Positions 1-8,171 of a stretch of 39,036 nt of DNA are shown here, piece by piece. The position numbers and the translations under genes were made by a program. Position 1 is the first letter of the stretch, and each line of letters begins with the position of its first letter. Origin of the DNA: Flavobacteriales bacterium (lineage in GTDB: Bacteria; Bacteroidota; Bacteroidia; NS11-12g; UBA955); assembly GCA_947487175.1 (NCBI GenBank), contig CANKVM010000016.1, positions 1-39,036 on the forward strand, in the 5' to 3' direction. A model generated the notes under the pieces. That model was given only the letters and a program-made list of their open reading frames with translations. It was not told where the DNA came from and made no database searches.

Positions 1-172
1 CCCATATTCAATTTTAGATAATAATTTCAATAATCGCAATAAATTTCAATATTGCACTAAAAAAGAACTGTCTTTGTCCCTCATATTTCACCCAACCTTG
101 AAAAGATGTTTGAAAGTTGTGTTTCTAAGAAATTGAAAATTTGCTTCTTCCATGTAATTTTCCCAACGAATC

Positions 173-2671
173 ATGAAAATTAAATTTCTATTGCTATTTT
201 TTGGAATTTCACTTCAATTGAAAGCCCAAACCGATCGCTTTATCCCTTATAAAATAAAAAATGATGTTTGGATTTATGTAAAACCAGCATCTTCAAAAGC
301 AGTCATTTCTGAGGAATTCCAACAAGCAAAACCCTTTAATTATTTGGGACATGCCCAAGTGGAAATTGACGACAAATGGCGGTGGATAGACACCACGGGC
401 AAGTATGTTTTTGCCGAGTATGATTCAGTGGCTTATCTGCAAAACAAAGACCTTTATTTGGTAAAAAAGAAAGGGAAATTTGGAATAATATCAGGTATTT
501 CCAAACTGGAAATTGTTCCTACTCAATTCGAAAATATTGAGCTTCTGAAATTCGGTGATGAGAAGTCCAAACTCAAAATGTCAATGACTACATCGTTTAA
601 TCAAATTGATTTACTTGGTTATACCACGCCAAAAGGCAAGAAAAAAGTACAACTCATTCAGATCTGGTTAAATCAAAATACAAAACCCAGGGTTGCTATT
701 TCTACTGACGTTTTTGAAACAATTGGCTACCACGATTATGATTTGCAAAATTTTAATACTCGGTTGTTTTCGGTAACAAATGGAGAATCTTTTGGAATTC
801 TTAATTCCCAAGGCAAAACCATTGTCCCTCCAAAATATTCTCAAATTCAAGTTGTTGATGCATTAATCAATGCGAATAGTTATAAAAAGTACTTCGTTGT
901 GGATATTGATCAAAAACAGGGATTGTATAACTACGACGGACAATTGGTTCTAAAACCAATTTACAACGCGGTGTCAAAATTGGAAAATTGCATGCTTCCC
1001 ATATTTAGAATTCAAGGGAATACAGATTTAATGGGTTTGTATTTTGGAAATTCCGCACAAATTATTGAACCCAAATATATAACACTGAACTTTCTTGAAT
1101 CTACCCAAGTTATAACTTGTAGGGATAAAAAATGGATTGAAATGTATCAATCAAATGGAAGTCGTTTATTGTCTAACTTGGAAATATCTGAATTGAAAGA
1201 AATAGCATCTGGATTCTATACCTATATGTCTGTTAATAATTTATACGGTTTAACTACCAATAAGGAAATGTTGCTTTCTGCTAGTTTTGATGAAATTAAG
1301 CAAATTGGTTCTCCGAATGTGGTTGCCATTAGAAAGAAAAATAAATGGGCTTTATATTCTATTGTAAAACAGCAATTGAGTGATTTTTCATTTACTGCAA
1401 TGGGTAGTTATAGCAAAGTGGGATTAATTAATGTTGCGAATGATAAAAAACAATGGGGATTTGTGAATGAGGGAGGAGCATGGATTATCCCGCCAAAATA
1501 TACCGCGGCAATGTGTTTTAATCAAAATTTGCCTATTATCAGCAATATTGTGGATGATATCAAGGTTGCTCCCGTGTCTTTGAACGGCAAATATGGATTT
1601 ATTGACGCAAAGGGCAATTCATTTACTCAATTTGAGTATGACAGTGCTCAATCTTTTTCAGGACTTTTGGCTGCTGTGAAATCTAAAAATGGATGGCAAG
1701 TATTGGGGAAGGGCAAGAAGGTTATGACTCGTTTCTATCAGCGTGTGAGAATTGTTTCTGGGGTTGCGTTGATTAACAACAAGGATTCTTCAGGGGTTCT
1801 TGATTTTGAGGGAAGATGGATTTTCCCAATGACAAAAAAAGCAATATACAATATCGTTGACCACAGTTCCGACAACTTTCCTTTTCAGCGTATTCAAGAT
1901 GAATTGTCGTTTACCCAGGTTGCCGTGATTAATTCAAATGGATATTTAATTGCTAAAATTGAAGATTTTACCATTGAAAAAATTGACAATTCCTCATGGT
2001 TGTTGTTGGGCAAAAAGCAAAACGCAATGATAAATTCAAATGGCGAAGTAGTGGATTTGAAAGTAGTTGGTGAATTTGAATGGTTGAACGATGCACATAG
2101 AATTGGCGTGATTAAACAGAAAAATGCAAACAGTATCAAAACCTCTTATTTCTCAACTGCAACAAAAAAAATACTCACTGAGTTAAATGACGTGCAACTT
2201 GAATTTGATGAAGAAACGTCAAAGTATAAAGTTTCGAAAAATAATCAAATAGGATTTATAGACGAGTCATTTAGGTTATTGTTGGCACCCCAATACAAAA
2301 ATATGGTACCGGTAAAAAATAGTTTAAATTATCATTTCATTGTTCAAAATTACAATGGCAATTATGCAATTATGAACGACAAAAATGGGTTTGTAATACC
2401 ATTTGAAAATCAATTTATTTACGATAAAAAATATTCTATTGAAACAAAAAATGGAGCCATTGAAAAAACGGTTTTTTGCGTTAAAAAAGCAACGGTTAAC
2501 CAATATTTTACCGAAACGCAAAAGGGATTCAACTTGATATACAAGGAAACAGAAAACACGAATAATGCTTTGAATGTAATTTCAGATAACTTGTTTGAAA
2601 TCGTAGATTCTGAAAATGACACCTTGTTTTTTGTTGATGCAAAAGGGTATGCATATACCAGAAGCAAATAA
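173..2671 (+). CDS. WG-repeat (KWG/WG beta repeat) containing secreted protein
   Basis: 832-aa ORF with N-terminal signal peptide (MKIKFLLLFFGISLQLKAQ) and many degenerate WG-type repeats (e.g. KQWGFVNEGGAWIIPPKYTAA, GKYGFIDAKGNSFTQFEYDSA, ESFGILNSQGKTIVPPKYSQI). Confidence 0.85.
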   Translation: MKIKFLLLFFGISLQLKAQTDRFIPYKIKNDVWIYVKPASSKAVISEEFQQAKPFNYLGHAQVEIDDKWRWIDTTGKYVFAEYDSVAYLQNKDLYLVKKKGKFGIISGISKLEIVPTQFENIELLKFGDEKSKLKMSMTTSFNQIDLLGYTTPKGKKKVQLIQIWLNQNTKPRVAISTDVFETIGYHDYDLQNFNTRLFSVTNGESFGILNSQGKTIVPPKYSQIQVVDALINANSYKKYFVVDIDQKQGLYNYDGQLVLKPIYNAVSKLENCMLPIFRIQGNTDLMGLYFGNSAQIIEPKYITLNFLESTQVITCRDKKWIEMYQSNGSRLLSNLEISELKEIASGFYTYMSVNNLYGLTTNKEMLLSASFDEIKQIGSPNVVAIRKKNKWALYSIVKQQLSDFSFTAMGSYSKVGLINVANDKKQWGFVNEGGAWIIPPKYTAAMCFNQNLPIISNIVDDIKVAPVSLNGKYGFIDAKGNSFTQFEYDSAQSFSGLLAAVKSKNGWQVLGKGKKVMTRFYQRVRIVSGVALINNKDSSGVLDFEGRWIFPMTKKAIYNIVDHSSDNFPFQRIQDELSFTQVAVINSNGYLIAKIEDFTIEKIDNSSWLLLGKKQNAMINSNGEVVDLKVVGEFEWLNDAHRIGVIKQKNANSIKTSYFSTATKKILTELNDVQLEFDEETSKYKVSKNNQIGFIDESFRLLLAPQYKNMVPVKNSLNYHFIVQNYNGNYAIMNDKNGFVIPFENQFIYDKKYSIETKNGAIEKTVFCVKKATVNQYFTETQKGFNLIYKETENTNNALNVISDNLFEIVDSENDTLFFVDAKGYAYTRSK

Positions 2672-2733
2672 ATTGGGCCAAAATCTAGTTCGATTCATTT
2701 ATTTTAGCCATTCTTATTGTCAATTTCTTACAT

Positions 2734-3588
2734 TTGAATATGTTTTTTGTTCTAAGTAAATTATTGGCATTTTTATTCAATCCAATGTTTTGGATTTTCT
2801 ATTTATTATTGGCGGTAATTCTCAAATTTACCCTTTCATTTGATCGTGTTCAACAGCGAAAAGGATTCCGAAAGTTTCTATTAAATTATATTCAAAATAT
2901 CAACGTAAAAAAATACTTGATTACAACATTTGTAATATTAATGGTCTGTGGTAACGGCGTATTAATGAACGAAATCAATGTGCTGTGGGAAGGCACCGAT
3001 GCCAATAAGTCCATATCAGACATCACACCAAAAGATAAGCCTTATCCACGAACAGCAATTGTATTAGGTGGTTATTTGGGGTATGATATGCCCAGACATA
3101 GATATAGACTTATGTCGGCCGGCGATCGTTTCATGGTTGGTTTCCAAGGAATTCAATTGGGTAAATTCGATAGGGTAATCTTAACTGGTGGCTCTTCGTC
3201 AATCATCAATCACGTTTATTATGAAGCCTTTGAAGCCCGAAAATACATGATTTCATTGGGTGTAGATTCAAATAAAATAATTGTTGATGGAAAGTCCCGC
3301 AATACTTATGAAAATGCCATTATTACCAAGCATTTGTTAGATAGTTTGAACATTCATGAACCTGTTTGCTTAATTACCAGTGCCGGACATATGTATCGTT
3401 CTGCTGCTTGTTACAAGAAAGCTGGAGTGAATTTTGTGCCATACAAAGCACATTATACGTCGAGTATGCAACGGAATTATTCATTTTCTAACTTTTTCAT
3501 TCCTTCAGCAGGTGCCTTTGAAAAGTTAAATGACTTTATTCACGAATGGATAGGAATTCTTTCCTATAAACTAACGGGTAAAATTTAG
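2734..3588 (+). CDS. YdcF/SanA/ElyC-like DUF218 family membrane protein
   Basis: N-terminal TM segments, then DUF218-like motifs AIVLGGYLGYD, RVILTGGSSS, DGKSRNTYENAIITKHLL, CLITSAGHMYRSAACYKKAG. Confidence 0.8.
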   Translation: MNMFFVLSKLLAFLFNPMFWIFYLLLAVILKFTLSFDRVQQRKGFRKFLLNYIQNINVKKYLITTFVILMVCGNGVLMNEINVLWEGTDANKSISDITPKDKPYPRTAIVLGGYLGYDMPRHRYRLMSAGDRFMVGFQGIQLGKFDRVILTGGSSSIINHVYYEAFEARKYMISLGVDSNKIIVDGKSRNTYENAIITKHLLDSLNIHEPVCLITSAGHMYRSAACYKKAGVNFVPYKAHYTSSMQRNYSFSNFFIPSAGAFEKLNDFIHEWIGILSYKLTGKI

Positions 3589-5376
3589 TTATTTCACCAA
3601 TAAGGTTTGACCAACTGCAATATTATTTCCCTTCATTTTATTGAGGGACTTTAAAGCGTCAACGGTCATGTGATACTTTTTCGAAATGCTAAAGAGAGTT
3701 TCGCTGCGTTTCACTTTGTGTTTTTTTGTTGCAAAAGAAGGTTTCTCTTCCATTGCTTTTTTAGGGATTTCCTCGGTGATGGTTTCCTTTTTCGGGGGAT
3801 CAATAATTACAACCTCGTCATCCTTCAAAATTGGATTGGGTTTAATCGTTTTTGATGGCGCATTAATCTCAGTGCCTACTTTGGTGTAAATTTTGAGTTT
3901 TTGACCCTTTTTAACCGCATATCTCCTTAGTTTGTTCCAATGTCTAATTTGGAGAGTAGAAACGCCGTATAGCCCCGCAATTGAAGAAATAGTTTCCCCG
4001 CGATGAACTTTGTGAAACACCCAATCGTAAATTGGTACTTCTGTAATGGGAATATGAATTTCATCTTTGTGGGTTGTATCAATTCTAAATAAATATCCAC
4101 TGTCTTTAATTGGTACCCAAATGCTATTGTCTAAATCTGACTTTGAAAACAATCTATTCGATGTATGTTTCAATGCCTGAAACATAAGGGAGCCTTTAAG
4201 CTGATAACCTAATTCTGTTAGTTCTCTGCCATTGTTCAATGCCAAGCCTGTATCAATCCAATTTTTCATTGATTTGTTTCCTCCAGAAATCCGATACCAA
4301 TCGTAAAAGCCTACCTTTTCTGTCTTGGCTATATGACTTAAAAGTAATGAATATTGCGCCAAAATGTCCCAACTGTACTTGCCCTTTAATTGATCTTGAC
4401 CAGAAATCAGAATAATTCCAGGTTTTGATGCTGAAGATTTTAAAACGGTAATCAATGAAATGATATTTCTTTTGATATAAGCTTCGTCGTAATCGGTTGT
4501 GAAAAAATCATATGCACCCAAATCTAATAAAACCAAGTCTGGTTTGTAGGTATTTAAATCATTTCTGAGCATTGATTCTCTCATTACATTCGAAAATCCA
4601 GATCCATTGTTGCCAATGGCGTGCATCAAAATTCCTTTATCTGTTTCGGTTTCTAAACTAAAACCATACAATTCAAAACTTACTTGATTCGGCTCTCTTT
4701 TCTTGATTTCAAATAGGTAAGTAGACTCGCCAGATTTCAAATCAATTACAATTTCGTTGGTAAATGAATCCTTCGGAAAAGTATATACATCAACTCTTTG
4801 TGAGTCTGATTTTGTAATTACCTTCAGATCAAATGACTTGTGGGTTCTTTTGCAAAAAATATGGAGCTTTCTATAATCCGACTTTATATTTTGTCTGTTT
4901 AAAACGATTTTGATTTTTGCATTTTCGTCAAAAGTTTTAGATGTAACTCCAGAAAGGCCTAGTGGCAATTCGGGGAATTTTTCTGAGTTTTTGGCGTAAA
5001 TCCATTTGCCATTGTGATAAGATTGGTAATTGTTTACTCCGGTAATTCTGGCTGTTGAATTGGCAAAGAAATACCCATATCCCCCATAACCAAAAGAACT
5101 TTGCAAGAGTGATTTACATTTTGTTGAATACGTTCCCTGTTGAACTTGGTAATCACCCAAATGCAATATGGTGGTTTTTTTCTTGCCCGAATTGATTATT
5201 TTACTAAAGGCGGGTTTTAATAAAACCTTGTTGGGAACTTGAATAATGTTTGCTTGGGTATCAACAAATGGATACTGCGTTACGTTTATATGTGTCCAAT
5301 TTTGGCCAAATAAGCTTCCACTAACGAAAAACAGCAATATTGCCATCATTCTGTTGTAAAGTGGAAAATTCATCAT
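3589..5376 (-). CDS. Secreted protein with SGNH/GDSL-hydrolase-like domain and two C-terminal LysM domains
   Basis: Signal peptide; SGNH-like HLGDYQVQQGTYSTK...FGYGGYGYFF...DLVLLDLGAYDFF; LysM repeats VHRGETISSIAGLYGVSTLQIRHWNKL and VKRSETLFSISKKYHMTVDALKSLNKM. Confidence 0.8.
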   Translation of the reverse strand: MMNFPLYNRMMAILLFFVSGSLFGQNWTHINVTQYPFVDTQANIIQVPNKVLLKPAFSKIINSGKKKTTILHLGDYQVQQGTYSTKCKSLLQSSFGYGGYGYFFANSTARITGVNNYQSYHNGKWIYAKNSEKFPELPLGLSGVTSKTFDENAKIKIVLNRQNIKSDYRKLHIFCKRTHKSFDLKVITKSDSQRVDVYTFPKDSFTNEIVIDLKSGESTYLFEIKKREPNQVSFELYGFSLETETDKGILMHAIGNNGSGFSNVMRESMLRNDLNTYKPDLVLLDLGAYDFFTTDYDEAYIKRNIISLITVLKSSASKPGIILISGQDQLKGKYSWDILAQYSLLLSHIAKTEKVGFYDWYRISGGNKSMKNWIDTGLALNNGRELTELGYQLKGSLMFQALKHTSNRLFSKSDLDNSIWVPIKDSGYLFRIDTTHKDEIHIPITEVPIYDWVFHKVHRGETISSIAGLYGVSTLQIRHWNKLRRYAVKKGQKLKIYTKVGTEINAPSKTIKPNPILKDDEVVIIDPPKKETITEEIPKKAMEEKPSFATKKHKVKRSETLFSISKKYHMTVDALKSLNKMKGNNIAVGQTLLVK

Positions 5377-5392
5377 GCCTAAGGTGTGAGAA

Positions 5393-6835
5393 TTAAGCGT
5401 CTAATTTCTCAGAAATAATTTGATTGGTAATTTTTGGATCAGCTTTTCCTTTTGATCTTTTCATTACTTCACCAACAAACATCCCCAATAATCCTGTTTT
5501 ACCTGATTTATATTCTGCCACTTTTTCAGGAAACAATGCAAGTACTTCATCAATAATTCCTTCAATGAAGGATGTATCTGAGTTTGTAGCTAAGTTTAAT
5601 TCTTCAACAATTTGTTTGGCAGTTTTTTCAGGAGATGCCAAAAGGGTAGGGAACAATTTTTGACTGGCAATAGAGTGATTGATAATTCCTGAGTCGATCA
5701 ATTGAATTACTTCAGCAATTTGATTTGGTTTAAGTTGGAAATCACTTAAATCTAAAGCATTTTCGTTTAAGTAACCTCTAATTGCAACTGTGATCCAATT
5801 GCTCGCAGCTTTGTAATTGGAAGTTTGTTTACATAAATCTTCAAAATAGAAAGCGCTAAGTTTATCGTCAATCAAAACAGCTGCATCATAATCTGACAAT
5901 CCGTAATCATTGGTAAATCTTGTGAATAAAGCCCTTGGTAATTCAGGCATTTCAGATTTAACTTTTGCAATATAATCCTCGGTAATGATGGTTGGCGGTA
6001 AATCTGGTTCTGGGAAATAACGGTAATCGTTAATGGCTTCTTTTTTGCGCATTGAGAAAGTGGTACCGGCCAATCCATTGAATCCGCGGGTTTCTCCGTC
6101 AACTGTACCTCCATTTTCGATTACTTCAATTTGACGTTGAATTTCAAAATCAATGGCACGTTTTACATTCGAAATGGAGTTCATATTTTTAACTTCCACT
6201 TTGGTACCAAAAACGGTAGTGCCTTTTGGCATAACAGAAATATTGGCGTCACAACGCAAACTGCCTTCTTCCATGTTGCCATCACAAATTTCAAGGTATC
6301 GCACCAATCTACGAATTTCAGTTACAAAAGCATAAGCTTCATCGCCAGTTTTGATATCTGGCTCAGTAACTACCTCAATTAGGGGAGTACCAGCACGGTT
6401 ATAATCAACAAGCGTATCATACATATCTTGGTCGTGCATACTTTTTCCAGTATCTTCTTCCATGTGAATTCTGGTTAAGTGAATATTCTTCTCAACACCA
6501 TCTTTCAATTTAATGGTAACATGTCCATTGTTGCACAAAGGAGTATCAAATTGGGTAATTTGGTAACCTTTTGGCAAATCGGCATAAAAATAATTTTTAC
6601 GTGAATATTGATTTACCCTTCTTATATCGCAGTCCAAAGCCAATCCCATTTTTATGGCCATTTCCACAGCCGATTGGTTGTGAACGGGCAATGTACCAGG
6701 ATGCCCAAGGCTAATTGGGCTTACTTGTGTATTTGGAAGTGCACCATACTCAGTACTATCGCTTGAAAAAGCTTTGCTCTTTGTTTGTAATTGTATGTGG
6801 ATTTCTAATCCTATAACCGCTTCAAATTCAGACAT
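5393..6835 (-). CDS. gatB: Aspartyl/glutamyl-tRNA(Asn/Gln) amidotransferase subunit B
   Basis: MSEFEAVIGLEIHIQLQTKSKAFSSDSTEYGALPNTQVSPISLGHPGTLPV; full-length GatB. Start placed at internal Met (6835) rather than the ORF-track start at 6922. Confidence 0.96.
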   Translation of the reverse strand: MSEFEAVIGLEIHIQLQTKSKAFSSDSTEYGALPNTQVSPISLGHPGTLPVHNQSAVEMAIKMGLALDCDIRRVNQYSRKNYFYADLPKGYQITQFDTPLCNNGHVTIKLKDGVEKNIHLTRIHMEEDTGKSMHDQDMYDTLVDYNRAGTPLIEVVTEPDIKTGDEAYAFVTEIRRLVRYLEICDGNMEEGSLRCDANISVMPKGTTVFGTKVEVKNMNSISNVKRAIDFEIQRQIEVIENGGTVDGETRGFNGLAGTTFSMRKKEAINDYRYFPEPDLPPTIITEDYIAKVKSEMPELPRALFTRFTNDYGLSDYDAAVLIDDKLSAFYFEDLCKQTSNYKAASNWITVAIRGYLNENALDLSDFQLKPNQIAEVIQLIDSGIINHSIASQKLFPTLLASPEKTAKQIVEELNLATNSDTSFIEGIIDEVLALFPEKVAEYKSGKTGLLGMFVGEVMKRSKGKADPKITNQIISEKLDA

Positions 6836-7027
6836 TTTATAATTTTTTAGGGATAAAAAAGGGATTTTTTTACTTTCACAAAGATAAGATAAAAGAATAT
6901 GAAGATGTGAAAGTTTGCCCACAATGGATTAGAGATTTACACAATTGATAAATGGGTTTACTTTTTTAAACAGGGTTTCAATTCAAATTTTTAATGCGGC
7001 ATTTAAGTTTGTGCCTATCTTTGCGGC

Positions 7028-7400
7028 AAGGCAGTCTGATCTATCGACTCACGCAAGTGAGTAGGAAAGTCCGGGCAACACAGGGCGTCGCACTTCCTAA
7101 CTGGAAGGAATTTTGGGCAACCAAAGTTACAGAAAGTGTCACAGAAACTAAACCGCCTCTTCGGGGGTAAGGGTGAAAAAGTGGGGTAAGAGCCCACTCG
7201 TTTTGATGTGAATCAAAATTGGGATAAACCTTGCGAGTTGAAAGACCAAATAAACCTGGATCAAAGGGCGGCTCGCCCAATTATCTTCGGATGAGCCAGA
7301 AGGGTAGGTCGATTGAGGTATATTGCGAAATATATCCTAGATAAATGATAGATACCACGGCAAAAACTGTGGGTACAGAACCCGGCTTATAGGGCTGCCT
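7028..7400 (+). ncRNA. rnpB: RNase P RNA (bacterial class A type)
   Basis: Conserved elements GAGTAGGAAAGTCCGGGCAACACAGGG near the 5' end and ACAGAACCCGGCTTATAGGGCTGCCTTTTTT at the 3' end; terminal pairing AAGGCAG/CTGCCTT. Confidence 0.92.
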
Positions 7401-7534
7401 TTTTTAATTTAAGTGATTCATTTTCATCAACGAAAGTGTTTATAATCTTAAAGTTTACGTAATGAATTCCAACTATAAATGCAATTCACCATTTCTATAT
7501 TGTTAAAAAAACTTTAAAAAATATCAGGTTTTAC

Positions 7535-7566
7535 TTGACAATATGAATCCTTTTCGCTTACCTTTG
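7535..7566 (+). promoter_or_regulatory. Bacteroidota-type sigma-A promoter upstream of tRNA-Gly
   Basis: TTG (7535-7537), 21-nt spacer, TACCTTTG (7559-7566), matching the TTG/TAnnTTTG consensus. Confidence 0.65.
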
Positions 7567-7599
7567 CACCACCAAAGAGGAAATAAATATCCTTTTCAT

Positions 7600-7672
7600 G
7601 CGAGAATAGCTCAGTTGGTAGAGCATCACCTTGCCAAGGTGAGGGTCGCGAGTTCGAGTCTCGTTTCTCGCT
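7600..7672 (+). tRNA. tRNA-Gly (anticodon GCC)
   Basis: Cloverleaf: acceptor GCGAGAA/TTCTCGC, D-arm GCTCAGTTGGTAGAGC, anticodon stem-loop TCACC-TTGCCAA-GGTGA, T-loop TTCGAGT. Confidence 0.96.
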
Positions 7673-7680
7673 CAAACACA

Positions 7681-7710
7681 AAAGCCCCGGAAACGGGGCT
7701 TTTCTTTTTT
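7681..7710 (+). terminator. Intrinsic terminator of tRNA-Gly
   Basis: aaagccccggaaacggggcttttctttttt hairpin plus T-tract directly after the tRNA. Confidence 0.85.
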
Positions 7711-8073
7711 AAGGCTTATTTACTATTCAAATCCACCAGATAGCTACAATTTCATTAGAGGTTTGACTAATAAAATTTAATAATTCTATTTGATAGAAAC
7801 ATACATAGCTTTTGAAATGAGCATACTACTTGAAATAGGGTATTAAAACGCTCCACCATAAAAAAATACCTGTAAGCCTTATATTTAACAATTCGCTTGT
7901 CGAAACACTTTTAAATGGGCTGTAAATCATTCTCACTATTGAAACTCCTTTTTACAAAAGTGTTGGTTTGGGTTACTACATGAAATAATATTTCCCATCT
8001 TTATATATGGTTACTGATTTTGTTAAGGAAATGAAGATGTCAATCTAATGTATATGAGATTTGATTATTGTTC

Positions 8074-8102
8074 GAGCAGAGCAGAGCAGAGCAGAGCAGA
8101 GC
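8074..8102. repeat. Pentanucleotide tandem repeat (GAGCA)x5.8
   Basis: gagca gagca gagca gagca gagca gagc read directly at 8074-8102. Confidence 0.95.
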
Positions 8103-8123
8103 GCCGGGAAAAAAAGTTAAGGG

Positions 8124-8152
8124 CAAAAAAAAGCCCCGTTTCCGGGGCTTTC
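8124..8152 (-). terminator. Intrinsic terminator of gldJ-like gene
   Basis: Minus strand reads aaagccccggaaacggggcttttttttgcc just downstream of the stop at 8172. Confidence 0.8.
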
Positions 8153-8171
8153 TTAAATATTTTGGTTAGGA

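Noticed and set aside
7015-7280. Two overlapping minus-strand ORFs (7015-7197 and 7041-7280)
   Set aside because: They lie antisense within the RNase P RNA gene and have no protein-like features.
7543-7743. 66-aa plus ORF (…ARIAQLVEHHLAKVRVASSSLVSRS…)
   Set aside because: It is the translation of the tRNA-Gly gene and its terminator, a familiar spurious ORF type.
7711-7884. Short inverted match TAAGGCTTA (7711 region) / TAAGCCTTA (7874 region) as a possible ncRNA stem
   Set aside because: Only about 9 bp of pairing across more than 150 nt in AT-rich sequence; no promoter or further covarying structure visible.
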